A stretch of DNA of 64,000 nt. It comes from Gentiana macrophylla. Taxonomy: Eukaryota; Streptophyta; Magnoliopsida; Gentianales; Gentianaceae. Under the pieces are notes generated by a model, which worked only from the letters and a program-made list of their open reading frames with translations, did no database searches and was not told the origin of the DNA. Location of the stretch: contig CM047808.1 in the NCBI GenBank assembly GCA_026214975.1, positions 57,748,583 to 57,812,582 of the forward strand, in the 5' to 3' direction. The position numbers and the translations under genes are program-made. Numbering within the stretch: position 1 is the stretch's first letter; each line of letters opens with the position of its first letter. This document shows positions 58,878-64,000 of this stretch, one piece after another.

Positions 58878-61800
58878 TTATTGCCTGTTTAAAATTTCTT
58901 TGTAAACAACATTTTTTGTAAAAAAAAATTCTCTATGTCAAAAACAGCAGGTGCAATAAGATTTCAACAGCCGATGATGTTTTTACACGAGATAATGCCA
59001 CATATAACTGTCCATGAGCAAAAACAAGCTCTTTTAAGTAAACACCAACAAAGTCTAAAGTTTGTCCTTGTGCTTTATTTATTGTCATTGCAAAGCAAAG
59101 CCTCACGGGGAATTGAATCCTTTTGAATGGAATATGATAGAACTCATCATTAGTTGGTTGAAGAGGTATTCTGTGTATGAATACTGACTTTTCCGCATGA
59201 TCTCCTATAGCAATTTCAGTATGTATTATGTTCTTGTCTAAACGCTTGCATATTAAGCGTGTGCCATTACATAAACCCTCTGATGGATCTAAATTTCTCA
59301 ATAAAATTATAGGAGCATTGACCTTAAGTGTTAATTTATGTGGAGGTAAACCAGAAGATGCGAGATTATTTAAAAGGTCTCCATAGTGTCCTTGGTCATT
59401 TGGATCATCAGTTTTGTCAAAACTAATATATTCAATTGCATCTCCATGAAAGCATTCAATTATTAAATCATTTATTTCATCGACGAACTGATTTTTTGTA
59501 GTAAGAATTGTTTTGTTAATACTTTCTGAATTAATGGATGTTTCTGTATCCAGAACCAGAAAGGCCATATTTATAAGAGTATCTAGATCAGTGCCATCAT
59601 TTTTAGCTGGAATGATTATATGTGAAGAGAGTTGAATAGATTCAACATCACGATTTTGATCCAGCCCTTCACCTACCCTCAAAAGGAAAGTGGTAAATGC
59701 AAGATCCAAACGGGCATGCATATTTTGTACAAGAGTAATTTTTGTAAGCATAGGCCACGAGTATGATTTTATTAAAGATGCATTCATTGTATTACGTTTA
59801 CTGCCTTTGGTAACAACATGTAGGATTTGTCCCTCCTAGCACTACCACTATCCCTCAAAAAACGTGACTATTCTCCATTAAGTCTTGCAGTAAAGCATCT
59901 AATGTTTTGATGGCTTTTTTTTTTTTTTTACTCATTGGAGATTTATCCCATATAATTAGTCTAGCTTCTTTTATCATGTGCGCTAGTGATGTTTGTTTAC
60001 TTATACGAAAAACATAACCATTTGTTATGTCAAGAGGTATTTAAAACGTGAATGTGATGTTCGCCCTCCTGGCAGCAAAGATGCTGCTATCCCTGATGTG
60101 GCTGTTGCTAAAGCTAAATGACCCTTAGATCGAACTTCCGCTAACAAAGATCTATATAGATAAGTCTTACATGTCCCCCCCGGACCATCAATAAAAAAAC
60201 ATTTTTGTTTGTTTTCATATATTTCTTTTATTATACTTTTAAAAGCTCCTGCCTGTTTGATATTTAACAATGTCTTCGAATTCAAATCTATCTTAGATAC
60301 AACAATATTTTGTTCAGCTCTTAATTCCTTAGTTGAGTCCTCCAATTGTTTAGAATTCATTCAATTGGGTATCAAACCGAATGAACCGATATTTTTTTCC
60401 CATAGAATGAAGGAATGAATTAATTTGTTGTAGAACAAGTCTTCTTATTTCATTTTTAGGAAGGTGGGTTTGTTTTGCTATATCTTCTGAAAGATTCGGT
60501 TCAAATTCTTGCCACGGTTTAAGAGGATCAGTAGGACATGCATAAACTAAAATTGTAGCAAATAATCGTCATAATTCATAAGGCATTTGATATAATGATG
60601 CTTCTTGTAAACAAATTGCTTGACTATTGTTTTGTTCTAGGAGACCTCGTGCTAGTACGGACTCATGATATGTTGGAAATATTTCACCATTCTATGTCCT
60701 TAAATCAATAAAAGATGTAGATCCTTTTATATTAGATAACAACACTTTTAATTAATATCATTCTCCTTCTATTGGAATGACTATTACTATCCTTCCAACT
60801 GTATCACCTTGAATCCTCACTTTCCATCTTTTTTTATCAGGTTCCCAAACAAAAAAATCAGGGAATTCAGAATACGTACATTGTTTTTTTATTGCTTCAG
60901 CATCTGTTTTGTTCATCCAGAAGTATTTTGTTAGCATAGTTTTATTGTTAGATGGATTATTCAGTATATTTTCCAACCTATGTTTTGGATTAAAATTGAT
61001 AGGCTGATAATTTTCAAGGTGAACCTGCAACTGTATAACCGTAGGTTTCATATCGCCTAAAGCAAACCTATATATTCTCCATAATGCCTCTGGTGGAGAT
61101 ACCCACCTTCCAGACTGATATTGATCAATCTCATCAACCTCTTTACATGAGTTTTCAGGTTCAATGTTAAACATTATTCCGTCGTTCCCTTTGCATATAT
61201 ACTAGTATATATATTTTACAGCTTTGACAGTAGAACATATTTCTGCATTATTGTGGCAGTCAAACCTAGCAATTAGATAAGGATTGTATGGTATAACCTA
61301 TCTATTATCTAACATGCTTCTCTCACCTTAACTTTACAACCATTATTATGTATTTTATATATTGGATATGCGTCAGTTGTTACTGTGGTTTGTTCACAAA
61401 AGTGTTTAGGAAACGAATTCTTACAGAAACCATCTTTTTCATACAAACATTGGTTGGATTTAAACAGCCACATGGACCATGCAACATATGCTTAAATAAC
61501 AACTTGTATAGTTGAGGATGTAATTGTTTGTCAGGAAGCTCACCAGCTACAATTTTATCAAACTCTTCTGGTCTATATAACTTATAACGAGCTTTTAGGA
61601 TTAAAAGAAAATGAGCATGAGGTAAACCACGCTTTTGGAATTCTATTACATATGTATATGCAGCTATCTTTCCAGAAAGATTTTTTTGAAAAGTTCAATT
61701 TTAAGTTCTTCTAGTTTTGCTCTGAACACTCTGACTAACAAATCAGGCCTATCCTGAGCTGCTTCACCTTTGCTTAATAATTCTTTGATTCCAGGCCAAT

Positions 61801-63117
61801 TAGGATTACATGTTATTGTTAAAAATATATCAGGCATTCCAAATTTGTGGACTAAAGTCATTGCATCTAAGTATTTTTCTCGCATATGCCTAGGTCCTCC
61901 GGTGAAGGCATCCGGCAAAATTGTACGCTAGCCTACCTTACCAGCATCGTTTTCACCACATGCTACAGCATCAACAATGCCTTGAAGATACTCTTGCCTA
62001 ATATTTTTTTGTTGAACTCTAAAACAATCAAGACGCTGTGTTTCTAATTTCACAAACATATCTACGGCATATTGTGAAACAATCTCCCAAACCGAAGCAA
62101 ATATGATTCATCGTTGTTCCTGATTTGAAATTTATAACAGTAATATTCTCGTATTGATACATTATTATGGTCATCAACTATGGAATTTAGATTTTCAGCT
62201 TCTATGTCTAATAATTGTTGAGCTGTCTCAACAAGTCTTAGATTAACAGATTTATTAATTCTTTTTCGTTTACGTGATTTATCTTTTAGACCAACCTTGA
62301 TTATGCCTTGATGCCAACCAAGTTGGCCATATGGAAACATAAGTGGATATTGAAGATGGTCATAGCATCCATAATAATGGTTTATATTTTGGGACTGCCC
62401 ACCATGAGTATAAACTCTTATACTTCTTTGTTCACTTTCTTGTCCATCAATTAATATCCCAACTATTTGAGGCACGGTTGGTATGTTATTAACTTTTTGA
62501 TCAACTTTTGGATTGCAATAAAGCATAATTTGTAGCTCATGAAGATTTGTATTGTTTCTTAAATCTCTAAAGAATCTAGCATATGGATTTTCTACAAGAA
62601 CTGTTAATATCTTATCTAATGTCATCTCAAAAAGTCTAGGACATTTTTCAAGACGTAATGACTTCTCATATTTAGTATCATGAAAGTATAACGGTAAGTT
62701 TGCATAGGTGTCAGGAGTTCCCACTAAATCATTCATGAAATGGTATACCTGTCCCTGAACCCTAAACGTGTAAACTCCCTTATTTCTTCTAGCTAAATCC
62801 TTGTCATAAGTTGATTAGGATAATGGTTACTCAATGTTTCCTTATTGGCAACAACTAAGCTGGAGCTACCTAGAACTTGTCTAGAAGTTTTCCCTTTCAT
62901 TTTAGAATCATTATGCTTCATTACATGGCTTTTTTGGGATGCATAAATCAGTTCATTAGGTATACTACCCATATTTGTTGGTACATTCGTACTTTTTTTT
63001 TTTTTGGAAGGCAACATTTCTGTTGTACACTATAAGGTTTTTCATCTTTTTTCTTACGCCATCTAGCAATTGCTAACTGACGGTAATTTTTCGAGGTTTG
63101 TTTTACTTCCATCCTAC
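58878..63117 (-). pseudogene. Helitron Rep/PIF1-like helicase gene (broken)
   Basis: The gene opens near 63117 (MEVKQTSKNYRQLAIARWRK). A poly-A frameshift occurs at about 63000. An N-terminal region follows (VYHFMNDLVGTPDTYANLPL at about 62750), then the Helitron-like N domain (FTGGPRHMREKYLDAMTLVH, 61664-61918) and a Rep HUH motif LPHAHFLLI at about 61605-61620. After that come a linker (60758-61174) and the helicase: Walker A GPGGTCKT near 60180, Walker B IIWDKSPM near 59945, and C-terminal motifs AMTINKAQGQTLDF and GQLYVALSRV (58933-59787). A frameshifted tail, TKNVVYKEIL, ends at 58878. It would nick and unwind DNA in rolling-circle transposition. At least seven frame breaks are visible. 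Confidence 0.85.
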
Positions 63118-63211
63118 AACACAAAGCCTTTCTAACACTTAATTTATAAATATTCAGTCTAAGGTCCACCAGCAGAAACACTACAGTATAACAAGAACAA
63201 TAACAAGACAC

Positions 63212-64000
63212 AAACTAAGCCAGCGAGTCTACATATGCAAGGCCTACTAAACCATAAAATAATTAGACCAATACCTGCGAGGAAGACGACATTGCAAATA
63301 GGTTAAAAGAAATGGAGTAGACAGCCATTTATGTTGAAACCAGAATAGCTTGAAAGTAACCCTGCAAGACAGAAAAGGAACAACAAAATTCAGTACAAGA
63401 ACAATATCATTTGTGGAAATGTAGTCTCCATATTTAAACCAAGACATTACAAAAAGAAACCATTGTTAAATGCTAAGACACCTCAAAAATTAAGCAACTA
63501 CAAAAACACTTAAGTTAATAGAACACTACAGACATGAAACATCACAACCACTTTTGAAACATGTTTTCCATAATCATTCGCATACTGTTATCAACTCTAA
63601 ACACAGTCCACCCTAACACCACACGTCCTTGGTAAGAGTAAACGGAGATCAATAAATGGAAAAGGCAGAAATAAAATTCATTGCATGTGTAACATCCCCT
63701 CCCAGCACAAACATGAAGTGCACCTACTTTTTTTTAGTATCAACAATCACTTATTACACCTCTTGTTTTGAGTTGCTATTTTATTCTAGAACTTATGAAA
63801 CAGATGTTAAAAGTCCTCACTAAAAGCAGACACTCATTAAACTAAAGAGTATCTATGACCTCAATGATTCAATAACTGTTAAAAGCTACAACCTTGTTAA
63901 AGAACTAATTCACAGAATGCAAGAATCTCAAAAGTCTGCTTTCAATTACCACCACACCCATCAACAACCTCCTACTGAGAATCCAAATATAAGGAACTCT
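63212..64000. other. right edge, likely Helitron 5' region or flanking DNA
   Basis: No coding sequence beyond a short minus frame (63247-63447) that has no recognisable domain. It is AT-rich. A Helitron 5' terminus (TC on the minus strand) could not be recognised. Confidence 0.4.

Larger units (their letters stand above)
55299..64000 (-). mobile_element. autonomous-type Helitron (Rep-helicase plus RPA), 5' end outside window
   Basis: A Rep/PIF1-type helicase gene (63117-58878) is followed on the same strand by an RPA70-like gene (58771-56085), the combination typical of plant Helitrons. The candidate 3' end is at 55299-55302 (minus CTAA followed by T), about 18 bases after a short GC-rich hairpin (GCCTTGCACGGC, minus). 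No 5' TC end was located before the right edge. The Rep-helicase gene is full of frameshifts, so this copy is probably immobile. Confidence 0.75.

Overview
This is nuclear DNA from a flowering plant, probably a eudicot. The evidence is intron-bearing genes with GT-AG splice sites, a plant CC-NBS-LRR immune-receptor gene of the ZAR1/RPP13-like-4 type, and plant lineages of LTR retrotransposons (Sirevirus-type Ty1/copia, Tat-like and Tekay/Del-like Ty3/gypsy). A Helitron carrying an RPA gene and long AT microsatellites also fit. The exact taxon cannot be read from the sequence; an asterid is only a guess. There are two recognisable host protein-gene loci, one further decayed gene fragment, and otherwise mostly nested transposable elements.

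Layout. 1-16839: a decayed Sirevirus-like copia element on the minus strand (5' LTR 15099-16839; its 3' end lies left of the window). It is split by a younger 7.05-kb non-coding LTR element at 1354-8403 with exact 5-bp target duplications (GCTTC), a tRNA-Asp primer site and near-identical LTRs. 16840-19200: the protease, gag and 5' LTR of a Tat-like gypsy element, minus strand, cut inside protease by the Sirevirus. This gives a three-level nest. 19200-24660: AT-rich intergenic DNA with foldback structures, short tandem repeats and an (AT)n tract. 24679-27390: the NLR gene, plus strand, interrupted by one in-frame TGA in the LRR. 27725-28550: an unidentified decayed minus-strand coding fragment with a 174-bp SINE-like insertion flanked by 9-bp duplications.

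29607-45770: a Tekay/Del-like gypsy element, plus strand. Its long 5' LTR carries a 2.15-kb foldback (MULE-like) element, and a 9.4-kb non-coding copia-type LTR element (35593-45025, minus, TSD ATGGG) sits between its pre-gag ORF and its gag. 45771-50600: unassigned DNA, a gypsy LTR fragment related to the one at 18588-19200, and a broken copia pol with its 3' LTR, into which a LINE-like piece has inserted. 50799-54848: PWP2 (UTP1), a seven-exon minus-strand housekeeping gene of the small-subunit processome, with a 1-bp frameshift in exon 1. From about 55300 to the right edge: an autonomous-type Helitron on the minus strand, with a broken Rep/helicase gene (58878-63117) and, toward its 3' end, an RPA70-like gene (56085-58771).

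The host genes are functionally unrelated: PWP2 acts in ribosome biogenesis and the NLR in immunity. Most retroelement genes carry stops and frameshifts. The frameshift in PWP2 and the many small indels between paired LTRs also raise the possibility of residual assembly error. No bacterial-type operons, CRISPR arrays, rRNA or tRNA genes were seen.
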